From contig JAACJO010000004.1 in the NCBI GenBank assembly GCA_013368445.1, positions 2,480,001 to 2,544,000 on the forward strand: a DNA stretch of 64,000 bases, given 5' to 3'. Positions 11,274-23,018 of this stretch are shown here, one piece after another; position 1 is the stretch's first letter; each line of letters starts with the position of its first letter. A program made the position numbers and the translations under genes. The notes beneath the pieces are model-generated. The model was given only the letters and a program-made list of their open reading frames with translations, was not told where the DNA came from and ran no database searches. Source of the DNA: Leucocoprinus leucothites. Lineage: Eukaryota; Basidiomycota; Agaricomycetes; Agaricales; Agaricaceae.

Positions 11274-13306
11274 ATGTCAGTCGTCGCCACTGTTGGCCCC
11301 ACCGGCGGAATCAAGAACCGTCTAAACATTGTTGACTTTGTTCAAGACGAGAAATTCCGGACTCTCTACGTTCGTGCGCTACGTGCGTATTCCGTCGCTC
11401 CACTCCTTCTCGAAAAAAACTCACGCCGATTTCAAAATACACATATACAGAGACTATTCAAGCCAGAGATCAAAAGAGCTGGGATTCTTTCTTCCAAGTT
11501 GCAGGAATTCATGGTTTGCCGTTCACTGAGTGGGCCAAGGAACGGCCTTCTCCGAATGCATATCAAGCAGGTTATTGTACCCATGGTCAATCTCTCTTTC
11601 CTACATGGCACAGACCCTACGTTGCATTATATGAGGTGCGTCTTTTCCCCTGGTATACTGGAACTTTTGCTGATAGATGTAAACCATCCTAGCAAACCCT
11701 CCAAGAAGCCGCTATTGAAGCCGCCAAACAGTTCACTGTAGACAAAGAGGCTTGGACTCAAGCAGCTCAGGACTTTCGTCAACCCTACTGGGACTGGGGC
11801 TTCCAGCTCGTACCTCCTGACGAGGTCATAAGGAATGAACAAATTCAAATTGTGGACTACAACGGAAGCAAAGTTTCTGTGCAAAATCCGATCCTTCGTT
11901 ATCAGTTCCACCCAATCGACCCTTCGTTCTCTCCGTATCGCGATTTCAACACTTGGAGAACGACTATTAGGAACCCGGATAGAAACAAGCGTGAAAACAT
12001 TCCTGGACTAATCAGGTCAGTCACAGAAGCTTTTCCCAAATAAGAGGGTAATAATACCCTGAGTGTTTTCTAGGAAGATGGGTATTGAAGGAGATCAGAT
12101 CAGAGAAAAGACTTACAATATGCTCAAGTTCAACGACAATTGGGAGCTTTTCAGTAACCACGCCGAGGGCGACGATCAGCACGCTAATAGTTTAGAAGCC
12201 GTTCACGACGATATTCATGGTGTAGTCGGTTTCGGCCAGACTCGAGGACACATGACTGTCCCTTTCTTCGCTGGTGAGTATATCTTGGCCTTGTCAGTTT
12301 CAAGTGGTGGCATATTGAACGACGCAAATTCAGCGTTCGATCCAATTTTCTGGCTACATCACACGAATGTTGATCGGCTCTTATCTCTTTGGCAAGCAAT
12401 GAACCCCGATATCTGGGTCACGCCCGGGGAGAACCGAGATCCTACAATGGGCATCGCTCCCGACACCCAAGTCACAAAAGACACTCGTATGTCGTTGAAT
12501 ATTAATCCCGTCATCCACCAGCTTATCATCCTCGTTTCTACAGCTCTCGAGCCGTTCTACGAAACTAAGGACAAGGTCTGGACGTCGGCACCTTTGACTG
12601 ACACCGGTAGATTTGGCTACTCCTATCCTGATTTTGACGAATTGGTCGGAGGCTCCAAGGATCTTATCCGGGACGCAATTAATAATCTCGTCGACAAGCG
12701 GTATGGCACCCGCCGCGCCCGAGGTGCCACCAACTCCGCCCTTGATCTTTTGTCGAACTTTAAAGGAGTGACGGATGACCATGACGAAGATCTCAAGATG
12801 TGGGATTGGTCTGTCCACGTCACCTTCAAGAAGTTCGAGTTGGATGATAGCTTTGCCCTACTCTTTTATTATGCCGTTGATGGTGGTAGCTTCGAACAGA
12901 GGGAAAGTTACGTTGGATCGGTTAACACCTTCCGTGGGACCACGCCGGAGACGTGCGCCAATTGCAAGGACAACGAGAACCTGGTACAGGAGGGTTTTGT
13001 TCACCTGAACCACTACGTTGCTCGAGACGTTGGATCGTTTGAGCCCGACGCAGTTCATCAATATCTCAAAGAAAAGAAGCTGTCCTATCAGTTATTCACC
13101 GTATGTTCTCTCTCACTTACCTTTGCTCGCTTGCTTGTCAGCTGAATGATATAAACGCTCAGGACGAAGGAAAGCCGTTGACTTCCCTCAAAGTCAGGGT
13201 TGAAGGCCGTCCGTTGGTTCTGCCTCCCGGAGAGACTCGCCCTACGCGTGACACGACCCAAGCAATTGTCACTTTCGATGATGTTGTCAGCTTTGTTACG
13301 GCTTGA
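11274..13306 (+). CDS. Tyrosinase (polyphenol oxidase, type-3 copper)
   Basis: Oxidises monophenols to o-quinones in melanin and browning pathways. Exons 11274-11382, 11451-11635, 11693-12015, 12074-12273, 12334-12486, 12544-13100 and 13163-13306 sum to 1671 nt (556 aa), a typical mushroom PPO length. CuA ligands: His57 (GIHGLP), His81 (CTHG, with Cys79 placed for the usual Cys-His thioether) and His90 (FPTWHR). CuB ligands: His250 and His254 (AVHDDIHG) and His282 (FWLHH). The core ends near RYGT, followed by the C-terminal lid domain that is normally cleaved to activate the enzyme. There is no signal peptide, as in mushroom tyrosinases. The 12274-12333 intron is in frame and reads through, which can mislead prediction. 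The gene is convergent with the 7TM gene at 13564. Confidence 0.96.
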
Positions 13307-13563
13307 AAATGGTATATGAAGCAACCTATGTCTGAAATTCCCTTTGCGGGGGTAAACGAGATCCTGTACTATAACTATGAACACTACAAATTTGTGATTT
13401 TAGATATGAATATACACGAATCCCAAACTCCTGGTCCTCACGTGTGATGTTAGAATATATGTCAGGTGCCCAAGTTGAACTTGGGATCATTAATTATTGG
13501 CACCTCAACTTATCAAGGGTCCCATGTACACTTTATCATTCTATTATATAAAGATCAGGACAG

Positions 13564-14907
13564 TCATTTCTCAACATCAATCCTCCTCTTGTTGTCGTCC
13601 ACTGTGAAGGTCTCGACCGTGACTAAGTTCTCAAGCCGAGTGGCGCTTGCTCCATTTCGGCCCTGGAATGAGGGTTTGATATACCTGCTAGATCCGCGAA
13701 TTGTAGATGCATCTCTCCACTCCGTGCCATTAAACGCACTCTCAGTATCGGGTTTCCATGCTCTATCTTGCGATACACGGAACATAATCAACAACATTGC
13801 AATAATCTGTGACATAGCAAATCAGAAACCTGAAGCTCCGGCTGAGTATAAATTATCGGCTTACTGCAACATCCACCAGGGTTGCAAAAAAGATGTTTTG
13901 CAGAGGATGGCTGACAGCGTACAGCCCGACGAAAATAATCGACCAGACTGCGAAGAGAGCAGACGATTCAACTAACATCGCAATGATGCTAATATAACGC
14001 TTGGCGTGCAATGTATTCCCTTCAGTATGTGATCAGCCCAAACATCGTCGAGGAGAGTCTGAACAGTCGACTAACCCATTACTTGAATGTAATTTCTCCG
14101 CGCCACCAGCAAACGAAAGGTCATTAGGAAGTTTGACAGAATGGTGAGAGTCGCCGTCAAGATAAAATAGGTGAATCCGAACGGCACAGCACTCGGGGAC
14201 CAGAGATTCTGTCCTGGCTCGGATATCTCGTGAATCATGGCAGCGCTCATACCTAGAGACTCGTGTATGAGTATTTGAAGTCATGGATTGCCGGGGGAAA
14301 AAGCTGAACCCACAGATAGATGCGAAATATAGTAGGCACGGTATAACAATCACGGCCCATGCATACTTTTTTGAGCTATACAGGATGTATAGTCTCCATA
14401 TCTGAAGCTGTCGGCGCTTGTCCAATAGCCTAGGTAGAGGTGAGAAGTACTTACGAGCATTCCATCGGCCATCCAATTTACAACGAAGAACGACACAATT
14501 GCCACCAAATTATCGGCTGAGGAAAACGCTAGGAGTGTATATGCCCAAGCTCCTCCTGGAAAGCCACGGTATGTCACGAACCCATTCTGAGCAACTCGAG
14601 TCTCAGAAATAAAATAGACTCCTCCGCAAATCGTCGTGAGTGTAATGTAGCCCAGCATGATCTGCGCTCTACGCGTGTGCGTTCCGCTCCTGATTTGAGA
14701 TATCAGATTACGGGCGCAGATGCAGTAAAGGGTGAACGCAATGCCATAGCCGAATGCATTGAGTACGATGGCTATGAGCCAGATTGCGTCATTTTGCAAG
14801 TTCGCCTGAGTTTCACTTGTGGGCACCCATTGCGAGGGATCACCCAAAGTCACGTTCGCTATGGAAGGGATGCCAGGGACCGTCATGGGGATGGAGACTA
14901 TTGACAA
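13564..14907 (-). CDS. Small seven-transmembrane protein (Agaricomycete expanded family)
   Basis: Integral membrane protein of unknown function. Exons 14907-14455, 14407-14314, 14252-14076, 14019-13865 and 13806-13564 sum to 1122 nt (373 aa). Hydrophobic spans include AIWLIAIVLNAFGYGIAF, IMLGYITLTTICGGVYF, LVAIVSFFVVNW, WAVIVIPCLLYFAS, FILTATLTILSNFLM and SIIAMLVESSALFAVW. The signature HAKRYISIIAMLVES followed by a last helix and a polar cytosolic tail is shared with the tandem pair at 53.7-56.2 kb. It has the topology of a receptor-like 7TM protein, but I see no defined GPCR motif. Its 3' end faces tyrosinase with about 260 bp between the stops. Confidence 0.82.
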
Positions 14908-17162
14908 GGCGATTTTGGCCGTTTAAATGGATTGGCTGAATATCCAGTCTGTCTCCGCACTATTCAACAATAGATCATAGAGCCGCTATCCCGCCTTGTT
15001 ACTCCAAAAATGCCAATGGGAGATCGCTACGCCAGTGACATAGTTCCAACATGTGAGATTCTAGGTCCGAACATAAGCGTTTTATTATTCTGTCCAGCTC
15101 TAAACTGACAATGTCATATCCAGAATGCCATTGGTATTTAGCACATGAAGAACCAGCCATTGAAGGACAACATACTCAGAGTAACCCGCACTCCTCTTTT
15201 GGTCTCCTAAGCTCTTTGTGCCTTCCTCAGGACCCATGCTCAGAAGATGGCAGAACAGTATCGCCACTTCCTTTTCAATCTCCGGAAATGCACCAGACCA
15301 TGGAAGTACGAATGCCCCCACTCCCTTGATAGATGAAGTGTAAAGGAACCGAAAGTTTGAAGCGAGAAGCCACTAGAACACACGACTGATGAGTAGATGA
15401 CCCAACATGTCCAAAAGAATCTACCTACCTATACAGGCGAGAAGCCTCGGCAAGAGATGGCATATTAGTGCAGCGAATAGGGTGCAGAGCGGGCGGTAAC
15501 CAACCAAAAAAGTCAGACCGCCCTTACTTGGCGGTGACATTGCCGAACTTGTGGAGCGACACGAAAGAAATGCCCAAGTGGCGTTAAACTGGCACCTTCA
15601 ACAGTTCAACGTTGTAACGTTCAACGGTGTAAGCGCTTAAGGTCTGCAGTTGCCGTACCGCCGGCTTGAGCGCGATGTGATGGATGTGACATAATGATGA
15701 TCATTAGTCACGATAGAGAAACGGCTGCCTGGGGATCTCGTTGAAACGTTGAAGTCCGGTTCCGATGCAGAGTGAAATATCAAGAAGCTTCGTTTCCCTC
15801 CGACTTCTTCCGTTGTTATGATACTTCTCGGAGTGGGGAGAATGATCCATCCTGCACAGTGATCACTCTCGGCACGGGATGTAGGTGTCACGGTCCATCT
15901 TGACCTCTGGGTTCATTTTTGGTTCCTGAGCGTACAAACAGATGGTTGACATGCGAATTTTGAGTGGCCCCTGTCGCGTCAAATGAGGAGTTGAGAGCAG
16001 GTAAGCGATGGCATGGTCTGACACATATACTCCAACCATCCCCGTGCACAAAAAATATGTGGAGAAGGCTATTGAACAACGTACTCCCATCCGAATGGGC
16101 TATGATCTTAAGGGCCAAAGAGGCACATAGCGCCGATCCATTGAGCACAGACCATCAGTTTGTGTGAAGGCGAGGATCTTGGAGTTGGAGGATTCGGGTG
16201 TGGATTTTCTGGGAATGAGGAGGTTCTATGTTGGTGGAGGTTCAAACGTTCAGCGAGACGGCGGTGAGAATGCGCTCTGGGGATAAGATCGGAAAGGATG
16301 GATTCCCTCCAATAGCCGCTCTTGAGACCAAGTGGACGAGAGGCGGAGTACGAGATCGGGATGAGTCAGCGATTCTGGAAGGTAAAAGGGAGAATCCAGA
16401 GATATAAATCCGAGGTCTTCTAGAGGGATGGCCGAGATGTATGAATAAGGGTCCTCTCCTGACCTTTGTTGGTCTTCTAACTCTAAGCATGAAGCCGCAC
16501 TCTGAATGGGCTCCTAGATACCTGATATTCTAATAAAATTGGTGACAAGAAATAGATTAGTCTTTTGGATGAGAAAAGCACACAAAGTGGAAGGGTGTGG
16601 CAGAAGGAGAAGGGATTCGGCTTCGTTGCTTGTAGGTATGGCCTCATGGAAGACATTCAACAAGCATACACAAACGAGAAAGGCGTGGTGGCATTTCGAG
16701 AGGGTGAATGATAACGAAATGCATGAGTGTCCTTGAAACGCACTTACTATGTAAAGGACTACGGCCTTTGTTGGCGTCCGAGTCGATGTGTGCCGGTATC
16801 ACTGCCACCGAGACCCCTCTTTTCATTTACACACTCAAATGCTCTCTCTTTCGTAGACACCGAACGGCTTTGACTATCAGCACCTTATCGAGGTCCTCTC
16901 AAATGATAATCCGAATACGAACCCGAGAAGGAGAAGGGCGAAAGAGTCAAAGGACAAAACAGAATCAATACTCTTACCCCCTCATCTTCACCTTCAGGGT
17001 GATAGAACTGAATGCTCCATTTCATCAATAGTACCCAGATATTATCATTACGGTGAAAAGGATTGAGGGGTATGAACAAGTCAGTATTTGGATGGAATCA
17101 TCTACATATATACTGCAGCTCAGTAAAGCCTAAGGCCATCAGGTGTACGCAAATGCCCACAG
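14908..17162. other. Intergenic, no gene seen
   Basis: About 2.25 kb with only short ORFs on both strands that lack recognisable domains and do not join into spliced models. Confidence 0.6.
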
Positions 17163-20087
17163 TTAAGTTAACACTTCCAGGTGAACGAATTCTGTGGCAC
17201 TTGGTGACAGTTTCATGCTAAGGGATTGGCAAGTGAGATGAGCTGTAAATGGATGCTTTTTATCTAAACCAATCCCTTCTTCCGTATCGGGGGAAAGAGA
17301 GATCAGATGTACGGAGGCTTTATGGCGATTCAAGGAACGGAGATTTCTGTAATACTTTTGACAATAATAGCACTTATAAGGCATGAACCCGGTATGAGAC
17401 TTGAGATGGTCTATAGCGACGGTAATTTGTAACGAGCCACGAACGGTAAAAGGAACTAAGAGCGTACTGTTCAGGTTTTGCCGTGACGGCACAGTGAAAC
17501 AATTTCCGCAGATCGGACACTGGAACCCCCAGTGGAGGCGTATTCTATTCCCTTTAGCAGCGATGAGAACTCCTCGGGAAGTTGAATCGCTTGGATTAAG
17601 GTCATCAGCACCCTCTAAGATTGCGGATGAAGAGTCTAAATCAATTGAAACTGAAAGTGGATTTGTGAGGGCATCTTCAACGATGGGCCAGCCAAGAATA
17701 CCCTGCGAACTGACAGAAGGTTGGATCTCGAATTCGCAGCATCCAGTTCCTCGCCCAATATGGAAGGACGAGGAGACAGTAATGTTCGGGGTATTCAATG
17801 GAACGTTCCCAGAGTTGAGAAGAGTTAATTTTTTAATGGAATGGTGCAGTGGACATGTGTGTGTTCGAGGGTGAACGAGTGATTGAGTGTGGGGAGTCTA
17901 TCCAGGCACAGATTTAAGTCAGTATTGATATTTAACGAATGCTAAGCTCGAGAACCACCTACCACAGATTGAAGCCACAATATGAATTCAGGGAAACCAT
18001 TCAGGCCGTCCTCTAATCTTGTGAAATCAAAGTTATTGAGCATCTCCATCAAGCGGTGAGCAGCTGTTCCTGGTACTTGAGAGCAAGCTTTCCATGCAAC
18101 TGACAGTGAAAACTGAGCGACTTGTCGGAGAAGATCCTCATTTACGGTCCCATTGGTCCATGTGGCCTCTGTGAATAGGTGAGCATGGGTCACCAAATAG
18201 CCAAAAAGACACTTTACCTGGTCCATCTTGTTCTGAATGCATCTGCCACCGAAGAGCGCGTATAGCGACGTCGAGATGCACTGCATTTTCATCCACAGAG
18301 TACTGGCTAGACCGTTCTGATCGTCGCAAAAAATCCGGAAATGAGGCGTGATAAAACTGAATGCCATACTCCTGGGCCTCCACGCCGATGGGGACCTTGA
18401 TCACAGAATGTAGTTTTCGCAGCGAGAAATCAAATTCTGATTGCTTCAAGCCGAGAAAGGTTGCTAATTGTTGTGCCGAAAGCGAGATAGATTCGGAATA
18501 AAGAACGCGTACCCCGAGGATGCGCTTGACTATCGGAAGGTCCTTCAAAGGGATAGTAGAGCATATCTCACGGTAGAGATAGTCGAGTCTCTCGAATGGA
18601 CCCACATGCTCGGATAGTCCATTGAGGCAATCAAGACAGATCTGAAGTTGGCTTTGGGGATCGTGTACGCTCATATCACCCACAAAACGGGTGATTGTTG
18701 TTGCCAATGCAAAGAATCCAGAGGCTCTAACGATGATTACCTGAAGAGCCCTTTCGGATGGCCAGATACGAGGGAGGTATTCGGAAAACCGTCGATGTAT
18801 ATTCGCGAACTCATTGCGCAAGACGAGTGCAACGTCCTGTCGAGCCTCTGGGTTATCTATTGTCATATGTTCGCGCCTACACGTCGTAGGGAAGTCTGGG
18901 CTGGAGAGGAGGTATTTGAAGTGCCATTCAGGCCTGCTACAAATCATCCACAGCAAAGGAAATTCGTGGGTGCTGCGGACGTGTTCAGTAATGAGCTCAA
19001 TGAACTCGCACTGAGCTTCCTCGCTGTTACATTCGTCCAACCCGTCTAAGATGACGAGCAATGGTTCATGTCTTATGGAGGGATCTTGGGCCATGATGAT
19101 AGAAAATGGGTCGGTAATGAGCTCTTTGAACTGAACACGAAGAGTCTTCTCGAGGAGAGAGGGATCGTCGGCCAGCCTCTGGTTGAGAATTGGCTTGTAT
19201 TTGGGATGCTTTACAGCCAGCTGGTATGCGAGTGTGGGAATGACTTGTTCAGAATCGTCTCGCCCGTTTGACCGGGAAAGGAAGAGGGTAGCGCCCAATC
19301 GTCTTTTAGCCTTCATCATTTCAGCGATCGTCTGAGCAAGAGCAGATTTTCCGACTCCAGCTGGCCCCATGACCCAAAGCATTCGCGGAACCCGTTCACG
19401 CCTCGCCCAGCTCAAATAATAGCAGCGGTCCGCTGCTATCCACTCCGTGACGGAGTGTTGCAGGCTCATTCGAGTATCGGGATGACACCTAGGCGCGTAC
19501 TTGCGGGCGGACGAGTCGACCTCCGCACCAACCATCCGCTTTTCACCAATAATTCTAAATCCTATAGGAACCTGTTCAGTCTAGTCGTATCATCTTGCAT
19601 GGAAGGTTTACCTATATCCCCGCAACTGATGATTTGCGAAATGATGGTCTGGTTGTGGATCACGAAGTCATGGGCGAACCGAAAGGCACCAGTTTCACCG
19701 TCAGATACGAGAGGTGATTGACCTAACAAAGATCATGAATCAGAACAACGTTTAGTGTGCAAGGGCTAATGCATAATGTCCTACCAAGCTCATTTGCTGC
19801 ATCATCGACTCGATCATTAACCATCAGGCCCATGGATGGCGACTCTGTTGCAGGACATCGAGCTGAACAAATTGCATGCCAAGGATTCGTCGGTTCTTGC
19901 CACTAGACACCACTCAGGAGAAACCATACTCACTAATGCCATCAACAGGAGCCATAGAATCTGTCTGCACATCGTCCTCATGGTCAGTTGTTTCAGTGTT
20001 CGTCAGTGAGAATGCTATAGCCTCAAACGCCAGATCTTTGAGAGCATGTAGTCGCTCTAGAATGGCCTGAAATGTCTCTAACAGCAT
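17163..20087 (-). CDS. NACHT (STAND/NLR-like) NTPase C with C-terminal C2H2-type zinc fingers
   Basis: Exons 20087-19934, 19862-19785, 19722-19612, 19561-18218, 18168-17963, 17897-17468 and 17410-17163 sum to 2571 nt (856 aa) with all phases consistent. The N-terminal part carries the short motif AFRFAHDFVI on a 111-nt exon. The NACHT core has P-loop GPAGVGKS (about 180-187), Walker B VILDGLDE (about 284-291) and LLWMICSRPE. The last two exons encode CCEFEIQPSV, a loose finger (CPIC...NNHLKSH, two residues longer than canonical, completed by splicing 17467-17411) and a canonical finger CYYC...LNRHKASVH. The zinc-finger part has no ATG of its own (the apparent start at 17798 is TTG), and the frame is open from the NACHT exon, which favours a fusion. 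An upstream ATG at about 20149 runs into TGA. NACHT is certain; the fusion needs transcript proof. Confidence 0.8.
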
Positions 20088-21137
20088 TGCATGTGAGTGT
20101 AGAAGGTAAAGGAGGATTCAAGGAATGCTGTTATTTGTGAGCACGTGGTATCGATGAAGCATTTTCCCAATAATACACTACGGCCCTGAATCAATAGTCC
20201 ATCAAGATTATTTTGTCTGGATTATTGAGCTCAAGATCAAGAAAATTATTCAACAACAACTGAATAGTTCTAGACGATTATTGATTCATCGGTGCAGTGA
20301 CTCATGGATTGCAACTGTATTAGAACTGAATTGCTCTTTACACTGAAAAATTGTCGTAGACAGCAAGGGCCATTGTTCCTCATGTGCTGGAATGCAAATG
20401 CTTAGTGTTGTCGAGTCAGGAGGGAAGATTATGTTGGACTTAGAGTGGTAGTCTGCCCTGTTTGGGTAGTCGTGATGCAGCAGGTAAAGCATGACACTGG
20501 TGCCAGTGTCCTTTTTGAAATACTTGGGATGGATTTGCAGAGAGCGTCTTGTGACCTTCTCTGGAGACATTGCATTGCTGTTTTGTTCATCTTCAACGAG
20601 CAGTTCTCCTTATCCAGCCATCAATTCATGTCATTGAACTGTGAGGCAAATAGAAAATGCACCCTGCTTATGTAGTTCTGCAGATTATTCTGTTAAGTTT
20701 TTGTCTGGCTGTGCTGATAGACACCCTCGGCATCTTGTCAAAAAATTGTTTCCTTGTCATTCTCGGGTCGGTTTCGGGCACCCTTGTTCGGTTTTGGTGG
20801 GCTTTTTGCCAGAGATTGACTGAGTATTCTGGTTGGGGGCAATGTATTTGAGCAATGGGTTTTGCATCTCGACTATACCTACAATGTATAACTGGCGTAT
20901 CCTGTAGAACTGTAAAAGAAATCAGACCAAGATATCAATGTAGATTGGGATTACTCTTGTGCTGATGCCTCGATGAAAATATAAAAGGAAATATCATAAG
21001 AAGAAGATACAATCGTAAGTAGGGTAATGAACGTCTGAAATGTCGGGTATCCAAAATCCACACACTTTTAGGGGAGGCCACGGTTGCCGTTCAAACTCAC
21101 TTGGCAGTGGCCTGGATGCCGAGTTTGAGATGGTGGT
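20088..21137. other. Upstream region of NACHT C, no gene seen
   Basis: The first 60 bases match the 5' region of NACHT D. About 150 bp without a match follow, then a shared stretch (ACTGTATTAGAACTG at 20313 and 27939). No supportable gene; only short ORFs. Confidence 0.55.
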
Positions 21138-21902
21138 TCATGCCATGACATGGCTGTATCTGGCAGAACAGCCTTCGATAGGGTATAGGAACCACTTCGG
21201 CTGCAAATGCATAGACATTATATGATCTATTCTCATGTTAGTCGGTGTGCACGAATCGAGTAGAGGGCATGTACTCTTAAGGTTCTGCCTGCTAGTTTGA
21301 GAATGTCCACAAATAAGGCACTGAAACTTGGCTTCGCGTTTGCGATTTGCCTGTGCGGCGACAAGTGCCCGGTCTGAAACACCCTTTGGATTGACTATTG
21401 TCTGACCTTGTCCAGTCTGCATGGCTCCCAAGACGGAACGTGGGGAAGTATTGACATCATCCCTGGAGGAAATGGGAGAGGTATGGACATCCGGCGAAGG
21501 AAGACTATCGTTGAGCATGGGTGGACTGATTGGAATAGGAAGTACCCGGCTGGAAGAGAATTGGCTGAAACCCCGGTATATTGGCTTGGTGGCTACACCA
21601 GTTGAATGGGCATGGTAACTTCTGACATCTTTGACTGGATGGAATTTGAGGGAGGCCCACCAGCGGCAAAAGCAAGGGATCCCAAGTATTATCTAGGTCT
21701 ATCTTGATCACTGCGCTGAGCGCGTCATCAATGCCAGATGAATCAAGAATACCCTGTAGGGTACTGACAGAAGGTCGGATCTCGAATTCACAGCATCTGT
21801 TTCCGAGTCCGATGTGGAAGGATGGGTTGGTATGAATAGGGTTCAGGATAGCCAACAGAACATTCTCAGGGTTGAGAAGGGTTATTTTTTAATGGAATGG
21901 TA
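21138..21902 (-). pseudogene. 3' relic of a NACHT-C-type gene (zinc-finger tail), broken
   Basis: Two overlapping reading frames (21855-21505, then 21518-21138) match the C-terminal exons of NACHT C: FHIGLGNRCCEFEIRPSVS near the start, IKIDLDN, then a degenerate finger FQCLICGHSQTSRQNLK. Relative to C and D, the run after CATTCCATT is one base short, giving an immediate in-frame TAA. A second frameshift joins the two parts, and the second finger is unrecognisable. No NACHT exons remain: homology stops at about 21902, exactly where the 739-bp transposon begins. It is read as a dead 3' fragment. Confidence 0.75.
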
Positions 21903-22641
21903 CAGTTGTCTCTGTAATAACCCATAGCAGTTCAGAGAAGGTCCGAGCTATGGGTTTTGACTGAGTATGGGTTATGACAGAGATTAAAAAAATACCATTA
22001 AACTAATCAATTAAATTTTGAATTACTTCCATCGTTTTTCGAGTTACTTCACACTGGATGGGAGCTATTTAGGAGTAAAATAATCTTCAAGATGTATATC
22101 CTTCACATTTTCCACCTCCTCAAAGTGGAGTTTCCAGTTGAAGCTATGAGGAATCTGCTCCATCTTGCAAACAAAAGGATCCAGAAGTGTCACTAGGTGC
22201 CTTATTAGGAGAGAAAATGCTGCTCAGCGTCCTCATGTGCAACCTTTTGACCCTGTGACTCAGAGCCTGTTCCAAAGGAAGGTTTGGTGGGGATGAGGTT
22301 GTTTGAGTTTTTTGAGATATTTCTCAAATATTTTGAGTAGTTTGGTGGGGGGTATAATGAATGTAGAGACTGTTTATGAAATTATGTCTACTCAAATTCC
22401 AGTTATCCGACTTCTGGTGAAGGACAAGCGCACAAATGTTAAGCCACAAATGAGTCCAATTACTATATTTAGTGCCCAGCGCTATGGGTTTTTTGCCCTC
22501 ACAGGCTATGGGTTACGGGTTAGTGCAGAGTTATGGGTTTTTGCATCAAAACACCTGCAAACCAACTTAGGAGACCCTAAATCCTATGGGTTATCCCAGG
22601 GTATGGGTTATTACAAATATGGGTTATCACAGAGACAACTG
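21903..22641. mobile_element. Non-autonomous TA-flanked DNA transposon (MITE-like, 739 bp)
   Basis: The ends are near-perfect inverted repeats starting CAGTTGTCTCTGT and continuing to ATAACCCATA (about 25 bp, one mismatch). Both sides are flanked by TA, a Tc1/mariner-type target duplication. The inner sequence repeats TATGGGTT about eight times, mostly at 22480-22625 on the plus strand. There is no transposase; the ORF across 22303-22767 is made of these repeats. It is inserted at the edge of the NACHT relic. Confidence 0.8.
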
Positions 22642-22909
22642 TATCAATATCACCACAATGAACCAGTACCCAACACGTTCCAGTCACTAACTAGGCCCCA
22701 TTCTGGGTCTATTATTACTACAGTGGCATCCAAAAGTATTGCACCATCACGTGATCCCATACTTTAATCTCGCTTATCTCATTCATGCAACACTTGAGGT
22801 GAAACAAAGTACATAGTTCTGTGCTCTAGGATGTGAGGAATCATCATGAAGGTGAAACTTCACTGTATAGTGTCATGTAGAAATGAAATCAATATATTAG
22901 TGCTGCACC

Positions 22910-22933
22910 AATGGTGCATTTCTTTTGGACATC
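22910..22933. repeat. Inner inverted repeat, left end of the Tc1-like element
   Basis: GGTGCATTTCTTTTGGACAT is the reverse complement of a variant of the outer terminal repeat (GCATCCAAAAGTATTGCACC). It pairs with 24109-24132 at 23 of 24 positions. Confidence 0.8.
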
Positions 22934-23018
22934 TGAGTTAATCTACTTTTGAGGCTATATAGACAAAGCACAAGTGAGCTTTCTCCCTAGTTTTTACATT
23001 CTTCAATTTCTCTACATC

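Noticed and set aside
13466..13975. 169-codon ORF on the plus strand
   Set aside because: Antisense to the last exons of the 7TM gene, whose phases and membrane motifs are convincing.
17163..17798. Stand-alone zinc-finger gene
   Set aside because: The apparent start is TTG, and the frame continues upstream to a splice acceptor in phase with NACHT C, so it is treated as part of that gene.
22303..22767. 154-codon ORF on the plus strand
   Set aside because: Consists of the TATGGGTT repeats and runs out of the MITE into the Tc1 end; no protein features.
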